Assembly (NCBI GenBank): GCA_013398295.1
Contig: VZSF01010139.1
Coordinates: 124,001 to 188,000 of the forward strand
Direction: 5' to 3'
Length of the DNA: 64,000 nucleotides
From: Chionis minor
Lineage: Eukaryota > Chordata > Aves > Charadriiformes > Chionididae
The translations under genes were made by a program, and so were the position numbers. Below the pieces are notes generated by a model. The model did no database searches and was not told the origin of the DNA. It saw only the letters and a list, made by a program, of their open reading frames with translations. The stretch's first letter is position 1; each line of letters begins with the position of its first letter. Below are positions 24,645-38,060 of the stretch, piece after piece.

Positions 24645-25910
24645 TCATAGAATCATAGAATGGTTAGAATCGTCAGGACATTAAGATCATCTGTTTCCAA
24701 CTACCCTGCCATGGACAGGGACACCTCCCACTAGACCTGGTTGCTCAAAGCCCCATCCAACCTGGCCTTGAACACTTCCAGGGATGGGGCATCCACAACT
24801 TCCCTGGACAACACGTTCCAGTGTCTCAGAAGAATTTCTTTCTAATATCTAGTCTAAATCTACCTTCTTTTAGTTTAAAACTCTTACCCCTCTTCCTATC
24901 ACTACATTCCCTGATAAAAAGTCCCTCCCCATCTTTCCTGTAGGCCCCTTTTAGGTACTGGAAGGGACTATAAGGTCTCCCCAGAGCCTTCTCTTCTCCA
25001 GGCTGAACAACCCCAACTCTCTCAGCCTGTTCTCATAGCAGAGGTGCTCTAACCCTCTGATCATCTTTGTGGCCTCCTCTGGACCTGCTCCAACAGGTCC
25101 ATGTCTTTCTTATGTTGGGGGCCCCAGAGCAGAACTTCAGCTATTCTAGCTAGAGTCTCGGCAGAGCGGAGTAGAGGGGCAGAATCCCCTCCCTCTGGTC
25201 CTGCTGGTCACACTGCTGGGGATGCAGCCCAGGATGCAGTTGGCTTTCTGGGCTGCAAGTACACATTGCTGGCTCACATGGAGCTTCTCATGAACCAACA
25301 TCCCCAAGTCCTTCCCCTCGGGGCTGCTCTCTATCCATTCTCTGCCCAACCTGTATTTGTGCTTGGGATTACCCCAACCCGCATGTAGGACCTTGCACTT
25401 GGCCTGGTTGAACTTCATAATATTGGCACGGGCCCACCTCTCAAGCCTGTCCAGGTCCCTCTGGATGGCATCCCTTCCCTCCAGCGTGTTGACTGTTCCA
25501 CACAGCTTGGTGTTGTCAGCATACTTGCTGAGGGTGCACTCAATCCCACTGTCCATGTCGCCAACAAAGATGTTGAACATCACTGGTCCCAGTACCAACA
25601 CCTGAGGAATGCCAGGGGGTGGTCACCAGTCGCCACTCGGGCATAGAGCTGTTGACTGCAACCTTTTGAGTGTGACCATCCAGCCAATTTCTTACTTATC
25701 AAGTGGTCCACCTGTCAAACCCATGTCTCTCCTATTTAGAGACAAGGATGTCGTGCTGGACAGTGTCAAATGCTTTGCACAAATCCAGGTAAATGACTTC
25801 GGTTGCTCTTCCCTTGTCCATCCATGCCATCATAGAACGCCACCAAATTTGTCGCAACCCTTAGTGAAGCCATGTTAGCTGTCACTAATCACCTCCTTAT
25901 CTTTCATGTA
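24645..25910 (-). mobile_element. CR1 LINE, ~1.27-kb copy, longest here
   Basis: The tail 'tcatagaatcatagaatgg' at 24645 marks the 3' end, followed leftward to rightward by the 3' UTR (ccatggacagggacacctcc near 24710), the ORF2 C-terminal region (24830-25140) and the reverse-transcriptase palm (25146-25910). Similarity stops at about 25910 within the RT domain, so the copy is 5'-truncated. Relative to the consensus there is a small deletion near 25135-25145, where the segment joining the palm to the C-terminal part is missing. It is the most informative CR1 copy in the window for subfamily assignment. Confidence 0.93.
25146..25895 (-). pseudogene. CR1 reverse-transcriptase pseudogene
   Basis: Remnant of CR1 ORF2, the reverse transcriptase of a non-LTR retrotransposon. 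Reading the minus strand, an N-terminal piece with HGFTK is followed by motif A ([11 protein letters not shown] near 25760-25730), then stop codons and a frameshift between about 25720 and 25602. An open frame of 151 codons then runs from 25601 to 25146. It contains [15 protein letters not shown], then motif C as YADN instead of the expected F/Y-A-D-D, then [18 protein letters not shown] and [18 protein letters not shown]. Loss of the second catalytic aspartate, plus stops, frameshift and truncation, means it cannot be active. Confidence 0.9.
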
Positions 25911-28900
25911 GTATGACACTTTGAAAGAAAGTTGTGTAGAACTTTTATGTAAGAACAGAGGACTTTGTGACTCTCTTCTACATTACAGATTTCCCCTTTA
26001 AATGCCTAAATTCCATCTGAGTTCAGTAAGAGTTTAGCCATTTAAATCCCTTTGTGGATTGGACACCAAGTTATCACCTTATAGCTTAGATGAATTAGAT
26101 ATTTCAGTGTTCCTGAGAAGGGTTCCAAATTGGCATTTTTTTTTGTTGATCTCACCAGAGGTCCAAGAACAACTGAGCTGAGAGACAGGAGTAATTGGCA
26201 GTTGCAACTTGGAGACTGGGATTTCACAAGGTTGGAACAAAGGCACTGCACAGCATCATCTTTTGGTTATGATTTGGCAGATTTAAGAACTGTGGGAAGA
26301 GGTGTTCTCAATAACAGTGAGCAGAACTGCTAACATAGCCTTTAAACATCACAGTGCAAAGATCAATTTGGCTTCGGCCTTTGCCAAAGCTACTTCTTAA
26401 CAACTGACTTGAAACTGCAAGGATGAACTGTCTTTTTTCCTCCCTATGGGGCAACCACATTTTGACATTGCGGTTCTTAAATGACCAGCAAATAATTTCA
26501 TATGCTGGAAATGAAGAAAAGGGAAGGGAAGGAAAGAAAATAAAAGATGCAATCTTTTCTTTTCCTCCCCCCAAGTTAATGAATTTTTTATAAATGTGTA
26601 AGCATGTCACTATTCCAAGCCACATCAAATCACTCTTAAAATCTGTATTTTAAAAACTGGAATGTGTATAATATGAATGGCTTAAGGAATAAAATGCAAA
26701 AAGATGTTGATGATGCTGGATTACCAGCCAGCTGGAGAATTAAAAAAGAGAAGGAGAGAGAGTGATGAAGAGAAGAACAAAAAAGCCCGTGTTTCACTGG
26801 CCAAGTCAACAACCGTATTTTTTCAATCGCCCCTCATTATGGAAAAGTGTACTCAGGTTGTCCTGGAATTTGAGTTCACTGTTTTTAAGGAGTCACATCA
26901 GGAAAAAAAAAAAGCATGATTCAGTGCAGAGTGTATGACGGGGAACATCTGGACACCAAACTACTGGAGCTGCCATGTTTTGCAGAGGGATGGCTCTGAG
27001 GATGAAATGGAATGAACTGCAACAAATACGGGATTTTGCTGGCAGCTTTAATTTATTTAAATGCATCCCTGGCTTTTGAGCAATTTCTTTGTTTTAGATA
27101 ATATTTAAACATGTCAAAAATCCTCTCTTCTTCCTGCCCTTCATTACACATGACAGGGAATGGATTGCTTTGGCCATCTGTAGGGTAGGAATGAACAGAG
27201 CTACATCTGGATGGGCTGGGGATCTCATGAACGCCCAGAGCAACCCCTGAGCAGTTACCTCGAAACCTGCCTTTCCCTGGACGAGCTGAGACAGTATTGC
27301 AGTTTTTGCCAGGATTTTGTGAAGTAGTGTTGGAGCCTTGTAACCAAACATGTGTAGAGCGTGTTTGGGGCCTCTCCCTAAAGTTAGGGACCTCTGCCAG
27401 TCTGATATGTGTCTATAAGTTGTGTTTGATAACAGCATTTGGCATTTATTGTGTGACATCTTGAGCTTATGAAGCCATTCCTGAGGTTTCGCTGTAGCCC
27501 TATGGTGATTATAAAAGCTTCAAGGGAAAATATAAAAATACATGTGGCCATAATTCTCCATAGAAGATGGAAGAGCTAATGATGGGATGGACAAACTGTA
27601 AGTCCAAAGACACATGCGGCTTGTGCCAAAGCTGTACCATGCTGGCATACGGTGCTGGCAAGTCCCAAAACCCCACCTGGGAAGAAGGGTGGGCTGCTGA
27701 AGCTGCTGCCTCTGGCCCCACCAAGGACCTAGCCCAGGAAGCCACCACCATCCTCTGCCTGTGAACTGCTGCCAGGGGTTTTTCCCCCTCGGGTCTCTGA
27801 TGTATGGGTATATGTCCTGTGGCTGTCAGCCATATGTTGCTCATGGGGATCAGGAACGATGGTAGGTGGGCATTTGTGTGGGAGAAGTGACCTCAATTTT
27901 TTTTCCCTTTGAAGCTTTTTCCATCTCAGGAGGAATGCTTGGTTCCTCCTTTAATATACTAGGGAAAAGGATAGCACCACTCAACTGCAAGAGGGAATCT
28001 TTGGGTTTGGCCTGAATTGCTACGCACAGTCAGTGAGGCCTTTCTTCTTCAGCATGTCAGTGTCCTTTCTGAATTTGACGGTGTATGGAAGGAAGTACTT
28101 TTTGTAATCTTTTCTAAAGAGAAAATCTTTACTGCAACCACAAGGCCGCAAGACACCTCTTTTGGGGTGAGAAACTGGGCAGAAAAGATTAAGGAATGTT
28201 TTCAGATCTGCCCATTAAAGTAATGTATTGTGAGGTCATTTTAGGTCATTTTATTCTATTGAACTCAGTGGTCTTTAAGCTGTAGGATTTATGGCGTGTG
28301 ACTCTGACAGTAAGAGATGACCATATGAGACGCTGACCCATTGGCCTGAACTGACCTGACTTGACTTGTGGACAGAGAAATTATCTCTTTCTCCGTGCCT
28401 GCACAGGCAGACCTTGACCCAGCTGGTCAGCCGTCTTAGCAAGGGGCCAATTAGTCATAAATGCTGCCTTTCATTGTGTGGATATTTCTCCTTTTGAAAT
28501 GAGACCCAGGCTGCCAACTCACAGCATTTCATGGGATAATTTCACCCAGTATCGAGTGGGCACCAGTGCTCCGTTACGGCAGCAGGGATGGCTGTGCATC
28601 AATGACGGTGCTGGAAAGCCCTCGCTGGTTCCCTGACTCATGGTTTGCATGACCTTCAGTTTGTCCGGTGCTGTTGTTCACCAAGGGAAAGGAACCGTGT
28701 TGCTCAGTGTAGCTCAGGCTCCACTTCCAAACATCATCGGGAGGGTGAGAAGGGCAGGCGGGGATCGCAGCCAACGCTCTGACAACCACAGGGTGAATAG
28801 CAGCGAAAGAGCTGCTGACGGACAGCGGGACAAATGAAGTCAGCCAGCGCTGGCTCTGCTGTGGGGAAAGGTCAGCACCTCCGACAGAGTTTTGATGGCT

Positions 28901-31169
28901 GCAAAAACTACCCAGAGCTGAGTCTCGGCTGTGCCGAAGGTGCCGAGAGGGTCTGAGCATCCCAGCCTGGGGCTAGCTCTGGTGGGGAGGCAGGAGCCAT
29001 GCCAGGCGTCCCAGGGGCTTATTCCCCATGGTTGGGCTTGTTGACTTGCTGGCCATGGTCCTGTGGCTACTCGCTGCTCTTATCTGCACCCTGTCTAGCA
29101 GCCACAGCTACGCCTGAGTCAGGAAAATCTCTAAATGCAAAGATTACACCTAAAGGGTTTCATGAAAGAAAGAGAAAAAAACCCCAAACCAACAACTGAG
29201 CTCTCCCTTTGCTGAGGCCAAGCTGTTGTCAGCTTAAAGAAAATGTTTTCTCTTTGTGTTTGGACAATTTAACAGATTTATTTCCCCCTCCTCTCCCTTC
29301 CTCTCCTTGGATGAAAGTTGCAGGGATTTCCACAAAATACGTTTGGAGGAGCCAAGGCTTCAACACCAGCAGTTTTTACTCAGACCGTTGGAATGATCAA
29401 TAAATCGGCACCGACTGATCTCAGAGTCTGAGGATGTCTACGCGGCACAAGCAGCTCTTTTAGGTAAGCTGGAGCAAGTGAGTAAGTCCAGTAGCTCTGG
29501 AGCCAAACCCTAAAGTGGATGCAAAATCATATAGGGAGCCAGCGCTGTGATTTTCAGTACAAGGGTGATGTAATGATTGAGTACAGTTCAAGTAAGTAAT
29601 CTAGTCATCTGTTCGCAATTTTGAATTATGGCTGATGCAGTCTCTGCCTGCAAGCCAGCAAAAAGAGAGTGAGAATTACAGTTATTGAGTCAAGCCAAAG
29701 GCAGGGATCAGCATCTTGGCATCAGCCCGGGGAAGTGGCAGGGGTGGGGGATGCACAATTTGAAATGCAAAGTGGGGTCTAGCAAGAGCCTGAGATTTCG
29801 GACACGGCTGGGATCTAACCAGAAGACAGTAGAAGACAGCACACTGAGTGGTAGGGACACCTTTCTCTGATGGTTGCCCCGAAGAAGAAGAGAGGCTTCA
29901 GTCCTGAGAACAATTAACCAAATCTGAATCCCTACCACCCAAGACAACTACTTTGAACACATACTTATCTGTGGTGTTTGAATTCCACTTAAGAAAATTT
30001 AGAGTCATCCAGGGCCTGACCTTTAGCAAACCACAAAGGCAACCCATAAACCACAAGGCTGGAATCAGCCAGAGAGGACAAGTAGATCCAACATATTTGC
30101 ATAGATTTCCAACTGCAGCTTGTAACCAGGGATATTACAAATGGGAGATATACCAGGAGCATGCAAGATCTGAGACTGTAAAGGTAGATTTGGTAAGGGC
30201 TCCACTAACATCATCACCCAAAAGGGGGAATAAGACATGATGTTTAATAATAATAAGTGGCTGACTTCACCGCCAGGCGGAAACAAAATATTTTTAAGTG
30301 TCAGAAACCATAAAAACATGATATGATTCATCTTAAAATAAACAGTTGCTCATGTGAACCTGAGAATGGAGTATACATGGAAAGTCCCAAAATGAGACCA
30401 TCTATGAAGCGCTGGTTTTTGGAAAAAAAATCACATTTAGCAAGTTAAACATCGTAGGGCCTGGTCAGATGAAGACCTGTTGGGAATGGGATACTAAAGG
30501 ATGTACTTGTAATTGGGAAAGTAAATCTCCCCCTCAAAATCAATACCAGAGTAGGGTTTTTTTTTGACAAGATGGATGCCTTTCCCATACGGCATACATC
30601 TGAGGGATTACCTACTAATCGTGGAAGATCTTTGGGTATGAAGCAAAACTGAAACAAATAATGCATTGCACTAGTCACTTACGTCAAACCTGCTGTCTCT
30701 GCTAAAGGTTATAATTTCCCACTCTGAGTTCTAAGCTGACTACAAAGAACGAGAAGATAAAAACACCTCTCTTGAAATTTTTGCATAGAAACACTATACT
30801 TCAAAATATTTCAACTGTTTGTCAAATAATGTTAGGCATAATTAAGCCCTGAGGTGGCTGCCTTTCTTCCAGGGAGAAATGATGCATTGCACCTTTTGTA
30901 CGGATATCTAGTGACCTCTTATTCATGCTAGGGAGGAAGTGATTACTCAAAGCTGTAATGTGTTTGCAATGAACTTTTGTGTTTGCTGTGTCTGCTGTAT
31001 ATGGCTTGTCAGAGACTTATGTGTATCTTAAAAGTCTCAGACAGATTCAATGGAATTATGTTGACTTCGTAGTTATATTTTTATATTTTAAGGGTATTTG
31101 GGTCAATAGGTGTAAGACCAGCTGTGGCATTTACCCCTGTAATTCAGTTGGTGCCACAGTATAGGAGGG
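25911..31169. other. Noncoding interval, no gene seen
   Basis: No recognisable exon, RNA gene or CR1. A purine-rich stretch (about 26513-26550, gaaaagggaagggaagg type) is present. At 28226-28255 the decamer 'aggtcatttt' occurs twice in tandem. The 28.5-29.1 kb segment is more GC-rich than its surroundings and has antisense-overlapping short frames without domains. Confidence 0.45.
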
Positions 31170-31650
31170 ACAGACATCGAGGTGCTGGAGCATGTCCAGA
31201 GAAGGGCAATGAAGCTGGTGCGGGGTCTGGAGCACAAGTCTTCTGAGGAGCAGCTGAGGGAACTGGGGTTGTTCAGCCTGGAGAAAAGGAGGCTGAGGGG
31301 AGACCTTCTTGCTCTCTACAACTACCTGAAAGGAGGCTGTAGCCAGGTGGGGGTCAGTCTCTTCTCCCAAGTAACAAGCAATAGGACAAGAGGAAATGGC
31401 CTTAAGTTGTGCCAGGAGAGGTTTAGATTGGATCTTAGGTAAGATGTCTTCACTGGAAGGGTTGTCAAGCATTGGAACAGGCTGCCCAGGGAAGTGGTGG
31501 AATCGCCATCCCTGAGGTACTTAAAAGCTAGGCAGACGTGGTGCTGAGGGACATGGTTAAGTGGTGGTTTTGGCAGTGTTACATTGATGGTTGGATCTGG
31601 TGATCTTAAAGATCTCTTCGAACCTAGATGATTCTGGGATTTTGTGATTT
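31170..31650 (+). mobile_element. CR1 LINE, ~480-bp 3' fragment
   Basis: Begins at 'agacatcgaggtgctggagc' and covers the end of ORF2 ([20 protein letters not shown] and [17 protein letters not shown] on the plus strand, open from 31182 to 31442) plus the 3' UTR 'gtggtggttttggcagtg'. It ends in a decayed tail near 31650 (gattctgggattttgtgatt). The ORF stops at 31440 (taa of 'ggtaag'), where most copies read on, so this is a dead 5'-truncated copy. The 191-codon minus-strand frame at 31322-31897 is antisense to it. Confidence 0.92.
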
Positions 31651-34600
31651 TAAGTTCAGTAATTGAAATACATATTCCTGAAAAACATCTTGCTTGATTT
31701 GAAGATGTTATTCCTCCTTCTGCATACTTGATGGTCTTTTTTTTGAATTTCTGATAACCTTCTAGGAACAAAAATCTGCATCTATTTGTCCAATTATTTG
31801 CATTAAGACTAGTCGCTCCACAAGTATCTGCACTAGTTAAGCCTAGTTTCCAAAGGGCTTGTGTCTCATGTTGATTGACTTTTAAACTCAATTGCACTGA
31901 GAAAGCATGTGAATTAATCCTGCATTAGGCATCAGAGAATCCATACTACAACAAACCAGTAGTGTGGGATGTAGATTTTCTGATGTCTTCTAAGTCAGGA
32001 ATGCTGACTGAAGCTTTTGCACCGTTGGCACATCTATATCTACCATCCTCTCCAGGGAATCTCAGGTATCTAATAAAAGCTGAGCTCACAATGCAGTCTT
32101 TTCTTCTTTGGCAGAATTAAGAGGCCTTTCTTTCTCCACTTAGCCACTTATTTTTAAGAATTACAAGAATGTAATACATTTAAAACCTCTAACTTGCTGT
32201 AAAGTTTTGTTGAAATGTTAAAAAAACTCAATGTGTAGATTGTCAGGTAGGGAAACACAGACAATGACTCAGTATGTCTGAGTGAGCCTCTTTCCCTAAT
32301 GAAGGATTGTTTTTGTCTGAGGAAAACTCTCATAGCATTAGTGATGACATTTTGCAGCCTGGTAGGTCCATGTCTGGAAGGTTGTTACTGCAATTGCATG
32401 TACCTAGGTCCAAGCTTCAGTTTTGAGGTGGAGACTCACACATAGCGCTGCCTTGCACTTCAGTTTTCTTTTTTGGTGTCTGAAATGTGGCAGCCCTCAC
32501 CCCTTTTACCAATTAAATGAATTTTATCCCCTTAAAATTCTCTGTTTGCTCTTAATCCCCATTATGAAAACTCTGGATATTCTTTTTGTTGTGCTAAACT
32601 CACTGCTTTTAGCTCCTTGTACATAGCCTAAGCAAAACAAACTTAAAAGAGCAAAAGGATCTCTTCAGGGATGCATCTTCCCTGCTTTGACATAAGCCAG
32701 GAATAACTCTGTTCAACGTCTGTTTCAAAGACTTCTTGGTAAGAACACACAATCTAAAACTACCAGGGACCAAGATAAATCTGGACAGAATGTAACTGGG
32801 ATCGGGTCAGAGTAGTTGTAACCTCTCCAGCAGTGTGGAGAGACCCCAGCTTGGCCACTTGATGTGATCTGGAAGTTTGTGATCCCTCGTGGGATCAAAC
32901 ATACCCCAGATATTTTCATCTGTCTTTTCTGATCATTTATACCACATTCTTTCCCAGCAACCTGAGTGCTGCTAATGTGGTTCCTGTGTGTTTTGTTTCC
33001 TTCAAAAGCAAGGCCGTGAGGCTTGTTTTTCTCCTGGAGACAGGTTGGAGGACAGAGGGGCTCAAGTTCATAGTTTCATGTTGATACACAGCCACCAAAT
33101 AACATCTTGTAATAATACCTGTACCATCAGAAAAGTCCTTTTTTTATGTATGCTCTACTTAAAGAGAAGATACCTTCTGAAAGAATAACGCTGATATAAC
33201 AGCATTTCTCTACCTGGGTGTACTGTTCTGCTCCTCCAAGCATTTTTCCTGATGCACGTCAGCCAGGATCTGGGTGGTGAGCTTGCATTCTGTGTTGGAA
33301 AGAGGGCACATTCTATGCTTCTTTACAGGCACTAGCTACTTTTGTCTATCTCAGTGTTTAAATCTTGACCCCAACGTATTTGTGTGACTTTTTCAGGAGC
33401 TTTTTGACTCAAACTATTCAACTGTATTGACAATTCTCTCTCCTTTCCCCTCCAGCTACCCCATTGAAAGAAAACCCTAATTTCCCTACAGCAAACCTCA
33501 CTGTCAACATGTTATGCATTGTTCTGCTTCAAGGGGACCAAAAAACAAGTCAGAGGCAAATCTGACTAATCTCTCCTGAAACTGTGAAATCAGTGAAAAA
33601 AATTTCAGTTGGGTACAATTTCAGCATTGTACCCATGGGCCAGCCACAGTTTTTAACAGCCTTCAGAGCTACCCAAAGATAGCGTTGCAGTCATTAATGT
33701 CACTGATATTGTTGCTTGAAATAGTTGCTTTATGCTGCAGTGGACAACCAATTCCTTCTTATCCCATTGTTTTCAGAGCTACTGTGTTTGCGAAGTTCCA
33801 GGACTGCTGTAAATTGGTTCAATTCTTTTCTGACATGTCACTCACTAAATGTTCAGGGAGCGTTTCCCTAATCCTGTCCAGATGAGCTGTGGATTCCAAG
33901 AGGTTTCTATTTTTGGATGCAGGCTTCTGCCTATATGCTACTGTTGGGCTCAAGTTCATTCAGAGGAATCACATTAGCGGGTATGCAGATTTATTTCTTT
34001 GCTTCTGCTGAATGTGAGCTGAAATTGTTTGGTTTTGCCAATTGCCTTTCCTGTGCGGGGGGATCAATGTCCTTCCTTTGCATTTTTCATAAACTGCAAT
34101 TCCATTCTGATGAATCAGAGCTTGATTTTTATTAGTTTTTCATAGGGGCTGCTTCCTCCTGCCACCACTTAATTCAGTGGGAATTTTTATTATTCCCAGG
34201 TCTTTAACAGCGGCATCTTGGGACCTCAGATGGGATTGGAAACACTCTGTATTCACAAGGCAACACACTGAAAGAGGCAGTTGCTCCTTCAGAAATTAGA
34301 ATTTTTTAAAAAAAAGGCAGATTTGAAATATGAGAAAAGTAATACATCCTCCCTAATACAGGTGGACACAGAGACCTGGATTGACTGATATGTCCAATGT
34401 CAGCCAGAAAGTCTGACGCACAGCTTCCCACTTTCCAAGTCTCAGCGTGACACCTGGCCTCCCCCTTTCTTGTGTCTGCGGATAAATTTCAGATTTAAAA
34501 TTAAGCATCATGATCCAGCAATACGAGTAAAAACTGTACCAAACTCAAATGGAAATATCAGCCAAGGAAGTTCAGTTTGATTGACATGCTCTAACAATAC

Positions 34601-37600
34601 CCTGCCTTCAGCTGTCTGCATAGCATCACTGATTTCTCTCCATAAGCAGAGCTGTTTTGAAATATTTTAGCCAAAATTATTCTTAGAGTAATGTCAGAGG
34701 GAAAAGACATTGTTACGCTGTCTTGAAAAAAAATCCAATGTCTGAACAGCTATTTTGCTGAACCTCTAGTTCTAGACTTGGTGAGTGCAGCAAAGGTTTG
34801 GAACAGGAGGAGTGGGATGCTCTGAAGTCAGAGCTTGGTTTTGGCAGTTCTGGTGAAAATACATCCAAGTTTGGCAAATGTCTCTGAAAATCTCATTTGG
34901 GGACTGTTCAGCTATTCAGTAGAAGCTTATTAGAACTGAGGCACTTGTTTTTTCCAGAGTGCCTCTGCACTGACCATAATCCAGACCAGAGCTACAGTGG
35001 AAGACTGTGATTTTCTCACCAGTTGCACCTCCCATATGGAGTCCATTTCAGTGACATGTGGAACAGCTGAAAGATTGTAATTACTATGCTTTGAATACTC
35101 ACCATCCTGGTATCATACAGAGCGCAGGGGAAGGAAGCAGACTCACGGTAATTCACCTTAATCAGATGGCGAGGATCCTGCCAACATAATGAAGAGACTG
35201 GAGGGAGAGCTTGCAGAACTCACAGAAAAGTTGTGTGGAGTACAGTGGGATGGAGCTCCAGGTTTTGAGAGAAGAGTAGCAACCAGAAAAGGTGGGGGTA
35301 ACTGGCGTGAATAAGTCTGATGGGGTCAGTAGAAGGCTCTATGCTTGGTGTTATAGAGGAAAACAAAGCTCTGTGATGGATGTCATTGACCTGGAATTAT
35401 TCTGTGTGTTTCAGCTGCTGCAGCTGAAGGGTTTCCTTTGATGTATAACATCAGGTTTTGTATATTTCAGGGTCAGAGGGAATACTTGACACTCCTGTAG
35501 TTCCTTCCGTGACATCCATCGCACTGGTATCCAAATATTTCATTAACGTTTAAGTACTTTAAGGTCTTTACCTTACAGGTTACTGTGAAGAGAGCCAAGA
35601 AACCAGGGCAAAGAAAAACCTGCCTCAAATTAGACCACCATTTCAGATGTCCAGTTTCTGTGGCCTGTTTTTGCAGAGATTACAGGAGGCCAATTCAAAT
35701 TATAGTAGGAATTTAAAATCATTTCAGCAGCTTCAGAAAATCTCTTAAAGTTTTGAACAGTTAATGTTTTGGGTACTTCCAAAATTACCTAAATCTTATT
35801 TTACGTCCTTTTAATGAATAAAACAAATTACAAAATGTGCAATTGTAGTACAAATCCAAATCAAGGCCCAGAATAATTTGCAGTACATTCTTCGCTTGTC
35901 AGTTTGGAGCCTGAGGATAAGCATGAAAAGCCCAACATATTCTCGTTCATACTGGATGTTTCACTTAAATCACCAGGCCTCTGACTCATCAGCCAGAAAA
36001 GTAGAAAAAGAAATGAGGAAAGATGACCAGGATCTTCCTCATTTGCCTTGTGAGTCTGATGTAATCTCAAGGTGTTTCAGGCCAGGAAGGAAAGGAAGAG
36101 GGGTTTTTTTTTCATTAAAACAATAGTTTTAATACCAGATGAATCTATTACATTCACTTATCTCCATTCTGGTTGAGAAAACCTTCTCAAGGAGTGATGT
36201 CAAGAAACAAGAATGTGAATTAAGTAGAAATCGTAGGAGAAAGTTAGAAGGCAGAAGAGAGTGTGGTAGAGGATGTGGCCCAGGAATGGGAATCTGACCC
36301 CTAGTTTTGTTCTCAGCTCACCCAGCCCCTTGCTTGGTGCACATAATTTTCACTCCTTCTGTCATCAGTTCTTATGGAGCCCACAAACTATAGGATAAGA
36401 ATGTATATAGTCTTTGGGAATAACTGAAAAATAAACACTGAAAACCAGCGCGAGTCTGGGTAAGGTCTGCTTTCTGGGTGAAACTTCATTAGCAGAACTT
36501 TTATTTTTGAGGAGACTGGGGAGCCATATTCAGATAAATGCTAAACTTTAGTATTCAGAAGCCAGGCTCTGTCTTTTTTTTTTTTTTTTTGATGATAGAT
36601 GGGCTGAAGAACTCTTTTCTCTGTTAACATAGGTGCCTCAGAGATGCCTCGTGGCTCGTCATCAGTTACGATGCTGAAGTCAACTCCCCACTGCAGAAGA
36701 CCACCTTAAATCAACATTGTAAGTGAATCTTTGATGGCAACTCTTGGAATAAAGTAGAAAAAAGTTAATAATTTGTTTATATTTCTTGAACTCAAAGCAA
36801 ATTTATTAAAGCAGCAGACATTCATTCAAACTCTGAGACACTAAACATTTGTGAAAAATCAGAATTCCAGTATTTTCCAAACAACTTGAACAAAGGAACA
36901 GGCAGATTGGCTTTTATTTTTTCCCACCACACACGTGTGCCAGTGATGACTTTTTAGAGGAACTGGGGTCCTCAGCAGGAGACATTTATTCTTCTATATC
37001 AGCAGTTTCTCTTCCGCCCTCCTTAGTTTAGGAAATGAGTCTCCAATGTTTTATTTTCTTTTCTTCCAGGAATCAGACAATCAGATCGTAAGCACATGGT
37101 CAATGAAAAGAGTTGCTGACATGCAAGTACAGATGAGCAAGCTGGACCTCCAATCTTGGAACTGTCTTACAAGGTGGTTCAGTGGGACCTACCGGGATAT
37201 TTTAGCTGTGACCTGATATACTACCTTTGTATTGAGGCCTGTCCCTTTTCACTAAGGCTTGGCTGGTTATACTGCTGAATTATTAGGGAAGTCCCTGCAG
37301 GCCTTAGGCCAATTATTGCTCACCCATGCAATTCCCAAGACACATCTCAAGACTTGGAAAAGGCCAAAACACTCTCCCAACTGGCTTCTCTATATCTCAC
37401 CACAATTGCTTTCAGAATGTTCAGCCATCCAGTACGGGTCCATCTTGGCACACACAGAAGAAGCATTAGTGATGATCTTTACAAGGTCTTTACAGTCATC
37501 TCCCCTGCCTGAAGATCATGGATCCTCATAGCTCAAGATATTAACATGATACCTAACACCCAGTCCTTTCTCTGAGATGATCACTACCTCTAGCATAACT

Positions 37601-38034
37601 TCCAGGCTATTTCCACTTGGCTGAAAAGCAGGATTTCAGAAGTGCACTTCCCTCTTACATCACTGGCTGTAGTTGCTAGGTCAGGGGAATATGTTTAAGT
37701 TGTTTAATTAAGTATCTTCATAAAGATGCAGCGCATTCTATTATTTAGTGGAGATAGAGTTACTTCCAGAAAGCACCATTCTGGGCAGATGTTGAAACTG
37801 AATGTTCAGCTTCATCCTTGGAAGTAGAGTGTATTCTCATGGACTATGGGAACTGTTTAAGAAGGACAACCACCCAGAATAGACAGCTACTGTAGCCATT
37901 CTACACTGTGCTCTATAAATACTGCCCAAACAGTGGGTCTGGGGAAAGCTGAGCTCAGCGCATCTGCTGGTAAGTGGTCTGTGGTAGACCTGGTATTTCC
38001 CATATACTCACTGCAGCCAAACAGGACTGCAAAA

Positions 38035-38060
38035 ATATATATATATATATGTATATATAA
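38035..38060. repeat. TA dinucleotide microsatellite
   Basis: About a dozen alternating AT units with one G interruption (atatatatgtatata). It is short and likely polymorphic. Confidence 0.9.

Noticed and set aside
31322..31897. 191-codon minus-strand open frame
   Set aside because: About half is the antisense of the plus-strand CR1 at 31170-31650. Similar antisense frames appear over other CR1 copies.
34355..34455. Possible inverted MIR ('ggacacagagacctgg', 'gtccaatgtcagcc')
   Set aside because: Resembles the MIR core in patches only, and neither end can be placed.
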